Shown here: positions 1-6,517 of the stretch, one piece after another
Position numbering within the stretch: position 1 is the first letter of the stretch
How the letters are laid out: each line of letters starts with the position of its first letter
Assembly (NCBI GenBank): GCA_947600345.1
Contig: CANQGC010000067.1
Coordinates: 1-12,293, forward strand
Length of the DNA: 12,293 bases
From: an uncultured Clostridia bacterium
GTDB lineage: Bacteria > Bacillota > Clostridia > Christensenellales > Aristaeellaceae
Reading direction: 5' to 3'
Made by a program: the position numbers and the translations under genes
Notes under the pieces: generated by a model
Database searches by the model: none
Seen by the model: the letters and a program-made list of their open reading frames with translations, nothing else
Told to the model about the DNA's origin: nothing

Positions 1-75
1 CGGAGCCGCAGCCCGGCGAGGCAGGGCTTTCGGCGTGCAGCGCCGAAAGCCCTGCCTCGCCGGGCTGCGGCTCCG
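1..75. repeat. Perfect 35-bp inverted repeat with 5-nt loop at the window edge
   Basis: Bases 1-35 are the exact reverse complement of 41-75, separated by TGCAG (36-40). The right arm continues naturally into the response regulator frame. The left arm is its inverted copy and ends exactly at base 1. No T-tract follows and it lies inside a coding frame, so it is not a terminator. A fold-back at the end of a contig, or a read chimera, is the simplest reading. Confidence 0.9.
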
Positions 76-634
76 GGCGCATCAGCAGCACGCGGTAGCG
101 CTTCGCCTCCAGATTCATGCGCACGGCGCGGGCGGAGCGCAGCACGCTCCCGGCGTCCGCGCCCATGTACAGCTCCTCGAGCAGCCGCTCGCGCAGGTAG
201 CGGCCCGAGGCCGCCAGATACTCCCCCAGCGCCGCCTCCCGCTCCCGGCGCGCCCGCTCCTCGCGCAGCTCCGCCGCGATGCGCGCCAGCGCCCGGGCCA
301 GCGCGGCGGCGTCCACCGGCTTCGTCAGGAATTCCCGCACGCCCAGCGCCAGCGCCTCCCGGGCGCAGGCGAAGTCCGCGCAGGCGCTGACGATCACGAT
401 GCGCGCGTCCGGCAGCTCCCGCCGCACCCGGCGGCAGAGCTCCATGCCGTCCATGTAGGGCATGCGCAGATCGGTGATCAGCACGTCAGGCCGCGCCTCC
501 CGCAGCATGCTGAGCGCCAGCTCGCCGTCGGCGGCCTCCCCCGCCAGCTCGAAGCCCAGCTCCGCCCAGGGCGCGCAAGCTCGAATCGCCTCCCGCGCCG
601 CGATCTCGTCATCCACGATAAACGCCCGGAACAT
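1..634 (-). CDS. Response regulator, YesN/AraC-type (5' part; C-terminus beyond window)
   Basis: Two-component response regulator, 211 codons visible, truncated at the window edge. The start is the ATG at 634-632, preceded by GGAGGTGGAGCG (635-646). Residues 1 to about 120 form a complete CheY-like receiver: acidic pair D8/D9, phospho-acceptor D55 in DVLITDLRMPYMDG, switch S83, aromatic F102 and K105-P106. An Arg/Glu-rich helical linker (about 113-135) and the start of a second domain follow. The short IVDDE start, the TDLRMPxMDG motif and the linker are typical of YesN-type regulators, which carry a C-terminal AraC helix-turn-helix and pair with sensor kinases, often controlling carbohydrate uptake. 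The output domain is not visible, so that part is inference. The last codons cross the inverted repeat at 1-75; the frame stays open through it, but sequence from 40 downwards may be artefactual. Confidence 0.9.
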   Translation of the reverse strand, partial: MFRAFIVDDEIAAREAIRACAPWAELGFELAGEAADGELALSMLREARPDVLITDLRMPYMDGMELCRRVRRELPDARIVIVSACADFACAREALALGVREFLTKPVDAAALARALARIAAELREERARREREAALGEYLAASGRYLRERLLEELYMGADAGSVLRSARAVRMNLEAKRYRVLLMRPEPQPGEAGLSALHAESPASPGCGS

Positions 635-664
635 CGCTCCACCTCCGCCGGAATTCTTTCTACA

Positions 665-693
665 ATTATAGCACATGAGCTCGCCCCTGCAAA
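665..693 (-). promoter_or_regulatory. Promoter of the response regulator
   Basis: On the minus strand TTTGCA (693-688) and TATAAT (670-665) are separated by 17 nt. The -10 is perfect and the -35 matches 4 of 6 consensus bases. It lies about 30 nt upstream of the regulator start and immediately downstream of the terminator at 716-761, so the regulator has its own transcript. This supports the start at 634 over longer in-frame options. Confidence 0.7.
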
Positions 694-715
694 GCGGCAC
701 CCCACATTTTGGCGG

Positions 716-761
716 AAAAAAGCCGCCCCTCCGGCCGGCGCGGCCGAAGGGGAGCGGCTTT
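716..761 (-). terminator. Rho-independent terminator of the amidase gene
   Basis: On the minus strand a GC-rich hairpin pairs AAAGCCGC (719-726) and CCCT (727-730) with AGCGGCTTT and AAGGGG (747-761), with an inner CGGCC/GGCCG stem and a GGCGC loop. It is followed directly by a run of six T. It lies about 140 nt past the stop of the 900-5312 gene and insulates it from the response regulator. Confidence 0.8.
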
Positions 762-852
762 CCATCCATCAAGTTGTCCTTCCACTCGAAGCGGACGATC
801 TTCATCGGGCGGCGCACAGTATCCGTGCATCCGGAAGCGGCCGCCCGCGGCG

Positions 853-884
853 GCGCCCCGGCGAGCTGTGCTTCGCCGGGGCGC
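853..884. other. Strong GC hairpin just past the amidase stop codon
   Basis: A perfect 12-bp stem, GCGCCCCGGCGA (853-864) against TCGCCGGGGCGC (873-884), with an 8-nt loop. It starts about 15 nt after the stop codon at 900 on the minus strand and has no T-tract. It may protect the mRNA 3' end or act as a first, factor-assisted terminator. The remaining 635-899 sequence holds the promoter and terminator listed separately and no convincing gene. Confidence 0.6.
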
Positions 885-899
885 GCCCTCCCGCCCGTC

Positions 900-3800
900 T
901 CAGAGCACCTTTACCTTTACCGTCGCCTTCTTTCCGTTCTTCGTCTTGACGGTGATGGTCGCCGTTCCCTTCTTATTGGCCGTCAGCAGGCCGTCCTCGT
1001 CCACGCTCACAACCTTCTTGTTCGACGACTTCCACGTCAGCTCCGCCTCCGCCGCCGTATCCGGCGTGATGACGGCGTGCAGGTTGAGCTCCTCGCCCGC
1101 CTCCATCTGGAGCGTGCCCTTCTCCTCCAGCGCCACCTTCACCGGCAGGTAGGGATCAAATACCTTTACCTTCACCGTGTCCTTCTTGCCGTTGCGGGTC
1201 TTGACCGTGATGGTCGCCGTTCCGGCCTTCAAGGGCATCACCACGCCCTCCTCGTCCACGGTGGCGATCTTCTTGTTGGAGCTGGACCACTTCAGCTCGC
1301 TCTCGGCGGTGTCCGGGTAGAGCGTGGCGTAGAGCTCCAGCTCCTCGTCCAGGGCCAGCTGCACCGTGCCGCTCTGATCCAGCTCCACCTTCTCCGGCAG
1401 GTAGGGATCGACCACCTTCAGCTTGACGCTGCCCTTCTTGCCGCCGTTGACGGCCTTCGCGGTGATGGTGACCGAGCCCGCCTTCAGCGCGCGCACCACG
1501 CCCTCCTCGTCCACGGTGGCGATCTTCTTGTTGGAGCTGGACCACTTGATCTCGGACCAGGCGTCCGCGGGCTTGAGGGATGCCTCGAGCTCGAGCTCAT
1601 CGCCGATGTCGATCGTCTTGGCATCCGCGGTCACGCTCACCTTCGTGGGCTTCTTGGCCTTGGAGACGTCGACGGTGAGGTTCAGCCGGATGGTTTCCCC
1701 GGTCTGGGCAAACACGCTCACGGGAGCGAGCACGCGGAGCTCAACCTTGCCCGCCTTCACGCCCCGGAGCCAGAATCCCCGCTCCTCGGGATCGAAGCGC
1801 AGCTCCACGCGGCCGGACTTCTTGTTCGATGTATTCTGCTGGTCCCACGCCCATCTCTGCAAATCGTCCAGGATCTCCGAATCCACCGGATCCGTGCAGA
1901 TTTCAACGAAGCGCTCGGCGCCCTCCGTGAGCGACAGGCTCTCCTCCGCCAGGTATACGTCGGTCAGCTCGTTCTCCTCGACGGTGATTTCGCACTCCGC
2001 GTAAACCTCACTGCCATCCGTGGCGGCGCAGGTAATCGTCGCGCAGCCGGGGCCGACGGCCCGGATGAACATGCTCGTCCCGGTTGTGTACGTGTTGATC
2101 TTCACCACGGACGGGTCGCTGCTCTCCCAGTGCAGCTTCCTGTTCAGCGCGTCCTTCGGGTAGATCACGGCGTCCAGATACGTCGCTTCGCCCTGCAAGA
2201 GCGTATCGATCTCGTCCAGTTCGATCCACTCCACCATTCCGTCCTCGTCGCCGTAGTCCTCGTCATCGTAGTCCTCGTCGCCGTAATCCTCGTCGCCGTA
2301 GTCTTCATCGCCGTAGTCCTCGTCGCCGTAGTCCTCGTCGTCGCCGTAGTCCTCGTCGGGATCGAAGGGCATGCCGTCCTCCACCGTTACATTCTGCGCG
2401 TAGGCCTCGCCGAGCTCGGCGCCGGTCTCGCCCGCGGACCACAGCAGCTCATACTCGCCCGACTCCTCGAAGGTGAAGTCCACCGCCCAGACGCTCTCGG
2501 TCGCGGTGCGCCTGACGATGCAGGCGTTGCCCTCGTAGCCGATGAAGCCCTCGCCGAAGTCCAGGCTCAGGTATTCCGCGCCGGCAGTGGTGCGCACCGT
2601 CAGCGTCGCCGCCTCGCCCGCGATCGCGGGATCCGGATCGACCTGCGCGTCCAGCACCTTGGGCAGCGCCCGCTCCTGCGGCAGGACCTCCACCCGGCAG
2701 CTGGCCTCGACGCCGCTGCCGTCCTCCGCCGTGCAGGTAATCGTCGCGACGCCCTCGCCGGTGCCGGTCACCATGCCGGCGCTGGTCACCATCGCGATGT
2801 GCGAGTCGCTGCTCCTCCAGGTCACGTTCCGGTTCGCGGCGCTCTCCGGGAGTGCGGTTGCCCGGAGCTGATCGCTGTTGCCCGCCCGCAGGCGGATGTC
2901 CGTCTTGTTCAGCTCGATGCTGCGCACCCGCACATCCTCCACGACGGTGACCCTGCAGCTGGCTTTGACGCCGCTGCCGTCCGTCGCCGCGCAGGTGACC
3001 GTCGCCGTGCCGACGCCCACGGGCAGCACCGTGCCGTCCGCCATCGCCAGCGCCACCGAGCCGTCGTCCACCGACCAGGTGACCGTCTTGTTCTCGGCAT
3101 CGGCGGGATATACCTCCGGCACCAGGATCTCGAAGTCGTTCCGCGTCTTGTTCAGCGTGATCTCGGTCCGGCTCAGCGCGATCGAGCTGACCTTTGCCGC
3201 CGAGACCGTCACCGAGCAGCTGGCCTTCGCGCCGCTCCCGTCGGCGGCGGTGCAGGTGATCGTCGCCGTACCGGCGCCCACCGCCCGGACCGTGCCGCCG
3301 GAGACCGCCGCCACGCCCGCGTTGCTGGTCGACCAGTTCACGCTCTTGTTGTAGGTATTGTCCGGGAGCACCTTGGCCGTGAGGACCGCGCTCTCGCCCC
3401 TGCGCATCGACAGGCTTCCCTTGCTCAGCGCGACGCTCGAGGACAGCACCGGCGCGTAGGCGCTCTTGCTGGCGATCGTGTGGGTCGTGCCGTTCACCGC
3501 GTTGATGGGCATCGTCAGCGAGAGCTTGCGCCCGGCCTGATCCTCGGCGGTCAGGATCCAGTTGTACTTGCCCGCGCCGCCGCGCGTGATGTAGCCGAAG
3601 TAGACGTTGGCGTCGAAGTTGCGCACGTCGTAGCGGTTTCCGGAGATGGCCTTGGTGACCTTCGTCAGCGACTTGCCGCTGGAATTCTGGATGTCCGTGG
3701 TCAGGCTCTTGAGTCCGCGATCGGAGTACACCGTTCCGTAGCTCAGCGTCCAGCCGCCCAGGGAATTCTTGACGCCGTAGGTGGCGGGGTAATCGACGCC

Positions 3801-5312
3801 GGTGATCTGCAGCGTCTTTGGCGTCACCACGGTGATCGTGCAGCTGGCCTTCTTGCTGGAATCCGCCGCGGAGGTGCAGGTGATCGTCGCCGTGCCCGCC
3901 CCGATGGCCCAGGCCATGGCGGAGGCACCGTTGCCCACGACCTTCACGACGTTGGAATTGCTGCTGGTCCAGCTTACGCTCTTGTTCGTCGCGCTCGCGG
4001 GCGAAACCGTCGCGGAGAGCGCCACGCTCTGGGAGAAGTCCAGCGAAGCGGAGCTCCGGTTCAGCGTGACGCCGGAGATGGGCGTCGTGGGCGTCACGGG
4101 CGTCGTTCCGCCGCGGATGCTGACCACGACGTTGACCGGGTTGCTCATGCTCTCCAGCACGACGCAGGCGTTGCATTTGGGGCATCCGCACGAGCTCTCC
4201 GTATGCCCGCTGCAATAGAAGTAGTGCTTGCCGCCGGACGCGGCCTTGCGCGTCACGAGCAGCGCGTGCAGCGTGCTGCCGACAAAGATCACATCTCCCG
4301 GCTGAACATCATCCCAGCCGATCGAAGTCTTCGCCGGAGTCACCTTGTAGGACCACGAGGTCGAGTTCACATTGACGCTGGAATTCCTGGTATAAATCTT
4401 GTAGCCCATCTTCGAGAATTCCCGGATGAAGCATTTGTTGAGCTTCCACGCGTCCGTGTACGGATACCATCCCGAGGTCGTGGGGATCCCTCCGGCCACC
4501 AGGCACTGGGAAACGAAGTTGACGCAGTCGCCCCCCACAGATGCGAGGTTCGTATAGGCGCTGTTGTATACCGAGAGGGAGCCGTCCTCCCGCACGTGCT
4601 GCTTTCCGGTCCTTTCGTTCTTTCCGCTGTAGTAATAGGAATACTGGATCGCCGCGTTGTAATCGTACGCGCCCCCGTTCACCGCCGAGATGCGGAACTC
4701 GCTCTCGCCCGCGCGCTGCTCCAGCCGGAAGTACTTCCAGCCCTCGATCTCCGTTCCGTCCTCCAGCGCGGCGATCACGTAGAGCGAGAACCAGCCGCCC
4801 CCGGCGTAGTCCGCCGCCGGAAGCTCGACGAAGGGCTCCTGCGTGGGGATGCGCTCGCCGCGAACCTCCGGGGCGTCGCCCTCGGGCACCGGCGCGGTCT
4901 GCACCGCGTAGCCGGCGGCCTCGCCGTCGAAGCTCCACTCGAAGCGGATGGCCTCGGGAAGTTCCTCGTAGGGGATCGTGATCGCGCCGATCTCCGCGTC
5001 GTATTCCCACTCCTCCTCGACGCGCACCTCCGGCGCCGCCGGAAGCTCCGCTTCCTCGCCCGCTTCGCCCTCGGCCTCGCCGGGAACGGGCTCCTGTTCA
5101 TCCTCGCCGCCGGTCTCCTCCGGCTCCTCAATCTCCGGCGCTTCGACGGAGACGTCCGCCGATTCGCCGTCCAGCTCCGTGGGCTCGACGCAGACCGCCT
5201 CCTCCGCCAGTTCAACGGTCTCCATTTCGCCGAGTTCCTCCGACAGGCCGCTCGCCGTCAACAGCAGCGCCAGCGCCGTCAGCATCGAAAGGATGCGCTT
5301 GAAGTTCTTCAT
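900..5312 (-). CDS. Secreted Amidase_6 protein with Big_2 Ig-like repeats (1470 aa)
   Basis: Predicted secreted cell-wall-active hydrolase. The start is the ATG at 5312 with GGGAGG at 5321-5326. Residues 1 to about 23 are a signal peptide (KR followed by a Leu/Ala core); 24-100 is an acidic Glu/Pro linker. About 214-395 is an Amidase_6 domain: GGDCVNFVSQC with candidate nucleophile C263, GWYPYTDAW, PGDVIFV and H349. A Cys-rich insert follows (C367, H370, C375, C377, C380, C383). Big_2 Ig-like domains lie at about 412-496, 625-704, 707-791, 796-877, 1027-1112, 1222-1302, 1307-1386 and 1391-1470. Unassigned beta-rich modules occupy about 497-624, 880-980 and 1116-1218 (the last perhaps a degenerate Big_2). 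DEDYG repeats fill 986-1025. No LPXTG, SLH or membrane anchor is visible. The gene is transcribed alone, divergently from mscS. Amidase_6 is known to be papain-like; the exact bond cut is not known from sequence. Confidence 0.9.
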   Translation of the reverse strand: MKNFKRILSMLTALALLLTASGLSEELGEMETVELAEEAVCVEPTELDGESADVSVEAPEIEEPEETGGEDEQEPVPGEAEGEAGEEAELPAAPEVRVEEEWEYDAEIGAITIPYEELPEAIRFEWSFDGEAAGYAVQTAPVPEGDAPEVRGERIPTQEPFVELPAADYAGGGWFSLYVIAALEDGTEIEGWKYFRLEQRAGESEFRISAVNGGAYDYNAAIQYSYYYSGKNERTGKQHVREDGSLSVYNSAYTNLASVGGDCVNFVSQCLVAGGIPTTSGWYPYTDAWKLNKCFIREFSKMGYKIYTRNSSVNVNSTSWSYKVTPAKTSIGWDDVQPGDVIFVGSTLHALLVTRKAASGGKHYFYCSGHTESSCGCPKCNACVVLESMSNPVNVVVSIRGGTTPVTPTTPISGVTLNRSSASLDFSQSVALSATVSPASATNKSVSWTSSNSNVVKVVGNGASAMAWAIGAGTATITCTSAADSSKKASCTITVVTPKTLQITGVDYPATYGVKNSLGGWTLSYGTVYSDRGLKSLTTDIQNSSGKSLTKVTKAISGNRYDVRNFDANVYFGYITRGGAGKYNWILTAEDQAGRKLSLTMPINAVNGTTHTIASKSAYAPVLSSSVALSKGSLSMRRGESAVLTAKVLPDNTYNKSVNWSTSNAGVAAVSGGTVRAVGAGTATITCTAADGSGAKASCSVTVSAAKVSSIALSRTEITLNKTRNDFEILVPEVYPADAENKTVTWSVDDGSVALAMADGTVLPVGVGTATVTCAATDGSGVKASCRVTVVEDVRVRSIELNKTDIRLRAGNSDQLRATALPESAANRNVTWRSSDSHIAMVTSAGMVTGTGEGVATITCTAEDGSGVEASCRVEVLPQERALPKVLDAQVDPDPAIAGEAATLTVRTTAGAEYLSLDFGEGFIGYEGNACIVRRTATESVWAVDFTFEESGEYELLWSAGETGAELGEAYAQNVTVEDGMPFDPDEDYGDDEDYGDEDYGDEDYGDEDYGDEDYDDEDYGDEDGMVEWIELDEIDTLLQGEATYLDAVIYPKDALNRKLHWESSDPSVVKINTYTTGTSMFIRAVGPGCATITCAATDGSEVYAECEITVEENELTDVYLAEESLSLTEGAERFVEICTDPVDSEILDDLQRWAWDQQNTSNKKSGRVELRFDPEERGFWLRGVKAGKVELRVLAPVSVFAQTGETIRLNLTVDVSKAKKPTKVSVTADAKTIDIGDELELEASLKPADAWSEIKWSSSNKKIATVDEEGVVRALKAGSVTITAKAVNGGKKGSVKLKVVDPYLPEKVELDQSGTVQLALDEELELYATLYPDTAESELKWSSSNKKIATVDEEGVVMPLKAGTATITVKTRNGKKDTVKVKVFDPYLPVKVALEEKGTLQMEAGEELNLHAVITPDTAAEAELTWKSSNKKVVSVDEDGLLTANKKGTATITVKTKNGKKATVKVKVL
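1239..1292 (-). repeat. 54-bp direct repeat, copy 1 (Big_2 domain 7)
   Basis: Identical base for base to 1494-1547. It encodes the KWSSSNKKIATVDEEGVV segment of one C-terminal Big_2 domain. The two copies are 255 bp (85 codons) apart, exactly one domain length. Confidence 0.85.
1494..1547 (-). repeat. 54-bp direct repeat, copy 2 (Big_2 domain 6)
   Basis: Second identical copy of the segment at 1239-1292. The sequence outside the 54 bp diverges between the two domains, and the third C-terminal domain (near 1010-1050) is clearly diverged over the same segment. This suggests recent duplication or gene conversion between domains 6 and 7. Confidence 0.85.
2238..2357 (-). repeat. 15-bp tandem repeat encoding DEDYG
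   Basis: About eight imperfect tandem units, with consensus TCCTCGTCGCCGTAG on the plus strand, encode seven DEDY(G/D) units and a final DED at residues 986-1025 of the amidase protein. One unit carries an extra Asp codon and single-base variants occur (TAATCC, TCTTCA, TCATCG). It forms a highly acidic spacer between two beta-rich modules. Confidence 0.9.
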
Positions 5313-5338
5313 CTTCTCTTCCTCCCATCTTCGTCCAC

Positions 5339-5387
5339 GAGCGAAGCTTCCATCCCCCGTACCCATGCGCCGGGGTTGCGCTCGCTC
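5339..5387 (-). other. Possible folded 5' leader of the amidase mRNA
   Basis: Between the -10 box (5400-5405) and the ribosome site (5321-5326), GAGCGA (5339-5344) pairs exactly with TCGCTC (5382-5387), enclosing a CCCCG/CGGGG pair (5355-5359 with 5371-5375). I do not recognise a known riboswitch in it. The structure may be incidental. Confidence 0.3.
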
Positions 5388-5399
5388 TTTACAGGAAGT

Positions 5400-5405
5400 A
5401 TTATA
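5400..5405 (-). promoter_or_regulatory. -10 box of the amidase promoter
   Basis: Minus-strand TATAAT in the context GCTATAATACTTCC, about 88 nt upstream of the ATG at 5312. No good -35 hexamer is present at 16-18 nt spacing (the best is CAAAAT), so an activator or an alternative sigma contact may be needed. Confidence 0.5.
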
Positions 5406-5448
5406 GCGCGGCGCCACATGTAATTTTGCCGGAGAAAACGGCGCGGGC

Positions 5449-5481
5449 TTTCCGGGCGGGGATATTGTCGAATCCCGGAAA
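5449..5481. promoter_or_regulatory. Inverted repeat flanking the mscS -35 box (candidate operator)
   Basis: TTTCCGGG (5449-5456) and CCCGGAAA (5474-5481) are exact inverted copies 17 nt apart. The -35 hexamer (5465-5470) lies between them and the right arm lies in the promoter spacer, as expected for a repressor or regulator site. The regulator is unknown. Confidence 0.4.
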
Positions 5482-5493
5482 ATGTAGTATAAT
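5465..5493 (+). promoter_or_regulatory. mscS promoter
   Basis: TTGTCG (5465-5470), 17-nt spacer, TATAAT (5488-5493). The ribosome site AGGGAGG (5503-5509) follows and the ATG is at 5517, which leaves a very short leader of roughly 15-20 nt. Confidence 0.75.
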
Positions 5494-5516
5494 CGGAAGC
5501 GTAGGGAGGCGGCCGC

Positions 5517-6368
5517 ATGGACGCGCTGTTTCAGAATGTGTACCTGTCCGTCGCGCTGGAGTGCGCGCTGACGCTGCTGATCACCTACGGCGCGCAGCGG
5601 CTGGTGAAGCTGATCTTCCGGCGCATCACGGCCAAGAGCAACGGCATCCACCATCGCTTCTTCCAGAACGTCATCGTGGGCGTGATCTGGGTGGTGGGCA
5701 TCTGCGCGGCGATGACCTGCATACCGGGCCTGAGCAGCGTGGCGAGGACGCTGCTGGCGGGCTCCGGAATCGTGGCGGTGGTGGTCGGCCTCGCGGCCCA
5801 GGATTCCTTCGGCAATCTGTTCAGCGGGATGTTCATCACGCTGTTCCAGCCCTTCCAGATCGGCGACCGGGTGCGGCTGGTGAACCAGGACATCACCGGC
5901 TTCATCGAGGACATCACGCTGCGCCACACGGTGATCCGCACCTTCGTCAACAGCCGCGTGATCGTGCCCAACGCCACGATGAACAGCGCCATCATCGAAA
6001 ACTCGAACTACGCCACGACGGTGGCCTCGTCCTTCCTGGACCTGTCGATCTCCTACGAGTCGGACCTGAAGCTGGCGATGCGGCTGATGGCGGAGGAGAT
6101 CGCCAACCACGAGCTCTACCTGGACCAGCGCACGCCGGAGGAGATCGCCGCGGGCAAGGCGAAGGTGACGGTGCTCGTGCGCAGCCTGAGCGACAACGGC
6201 ATCGACCTGCGCGCCAGCGTCTGGACCCGCACCATCGACGACAACTTCACCGCCTGCAGCGACCTGCGCGCCCGCATCATGGAGAAGTTCAAGCAGAGCG
6301 GCATCGAAATCCCCTACCGCCGCGTGGTGGTGCTCCACGGCCCCGAGGAACCGACCGCCAAGCCCTGA
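5517..6368 (+). CDS. MscS-family small-conductance mechanosensitive channel
   Basis: A 283-residue channel of the short MscS type, which opens under membrane tension to release solutes during hypo-osmotic shock. Transmembrane segments lie at about 8-33 and 48-70. The pore-lining TM3 spans about 76-110 (AGSGIVAVVVGLAAQDSFGN, with the small-residue pattern and the family's QDxxGNxxSG signature). The conserved QPFQIGDRV (111-119) opens the beta domain, with TFVNSRVIVPNATMNSAI at 142-159. The remainder to 283 forms the alpha/beta cytoplasmic vestibule. The length matches the E. coli MscS class (286 residues). It is monocistronic, with its own promoter and a strong terminator, and divergent from the wall amidase gene. 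Gene symbols such as mscS or ykuT are not assigned because paralogues are common. Confidence 0.95.
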   Translation: MDALFQNVYLSVALECALTLLITYGAQRLVKLIFRRITAKSNGIHHRFFQNVIVGVIWVVGICAAMTCIPGLSSVARTLLAGSGIVAVVVGLAAQDSFGNLFSGMFITLFQPFQIGDRVRLVNQDITGFIEDITLRHTVIRTFVNSRVIVPNATMNSAIIENSNYATTVASSFLDLSISYESDLKLAMRLMAEEIANHELYLDQRTPEEIAAGKAKVTVLVRSLSDNGIDLRASVWTRTIDDNFTACSDLRARIMEKFKQSGIEIPYRRVVVLHGPEEPTAKP

Positions 6369-6377
6369 CGCCACACA

Positions 6378-6419
6378 GCGACAAACTCCCGGCCCCCACA
6401 AGGGCCGGGAGTTTGTCGC
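6378..6419. terminator. Bidirectional terminator between mscS and the Bro-N gene
   Basis: A perfect 18-bp stem (6378-6395 with 6402-6419) and a 6-nt CCACAA loop start 9 nt after the mscS stop codon. The core AAACTCCCGGCCC / GGGCCGGGAGTTT gives a short T-run on either strand, so it can stop transcripts from mscS (plus) and from the convergent Bro-N gene (minus). The outer GCGAC/GTCGC pairs extend the stem beyond the usual terminator core. Confidence 0.8.
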
Positions 6420-6429
6420 ATAGCAGCTG

Positions 6430-6479
6430 CCCGCGGAGCGCAGTTTCAACTGCTTACAATTCGCAATCCGTTGATTCGC
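6430..6479 (-). pseudogene. Decayed fragment of a Bro-N family gene
   Basis: Hand alignment places 6430-6479 against 7155-7204 inside the intact Bro-N gene at about 39 of 50 identical bases, ungapped, including an exact 17-mer TTCAACTGCTTACAATT (6445-6461 and 7170-7186). In the matching minus frame it reads ANCKQLKLRSAG, compared with TNCKQLKMRAADG in the intact gene. Further upstream a one-base offset shifts the frame relative to the intact copy. No start or complete domain remains. It is most simply a remnant of a second Bro-N gene left next to the terminator; a chance or regulatory repeat is less likely but possible. Confidence 0.5.
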
Positions 6480-6517
6480 ATTTCCTCCTTGAGTCGCGCT
6501 GTAAGTGTGCGGGCCGG

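Noticed and set aside
635..805. Open frame starting MKIVRFEWKDNLMDG that runs in frame into the response regulator
   Set aside because: It spans the rho-independent terminator and the regulator promoter, lacks a ribosome site, and would add 57 residues before a receiver that already starts normally at 634.
2238..2357. CRISPR-like regular repeat
   Set aside because: The units are contiguous 15-bp coding repeats with no spacers, in frame within a real gene.
5313..5400. Cyclic dinucleotide riboswitch in the amidase leader
   Set aside because: Such switches often precede wall hydrolase genes, but the leader is under 90 nt and I could not find the conserved core sequences.
675..5423. Very long plus-strand open frame opposite the amidase gene
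   Set aside because: It mirrors the minus-strand gene in GC-rich DNA, has no ribosome site, and its product is low-complexity Arg/Leu/His-rich with no domain.
5313..6449. Upstream in-frame extension of the amidase protein across mscS
   Set aside because: It would remove the signal peptide from the N-terminus, cross the mscS gene and its promoter, and bypass the good ribosome site at 5321-5326.
6447..6482. Mini open frame MRINGLRIVSS behind AAGGAGG on the minus strand
   Set aside because: The spacing from AAGGAGG to the ATG is only 2 nt and the frame is 11 codons long; the sequence is better explained as a Bro-N fragment.
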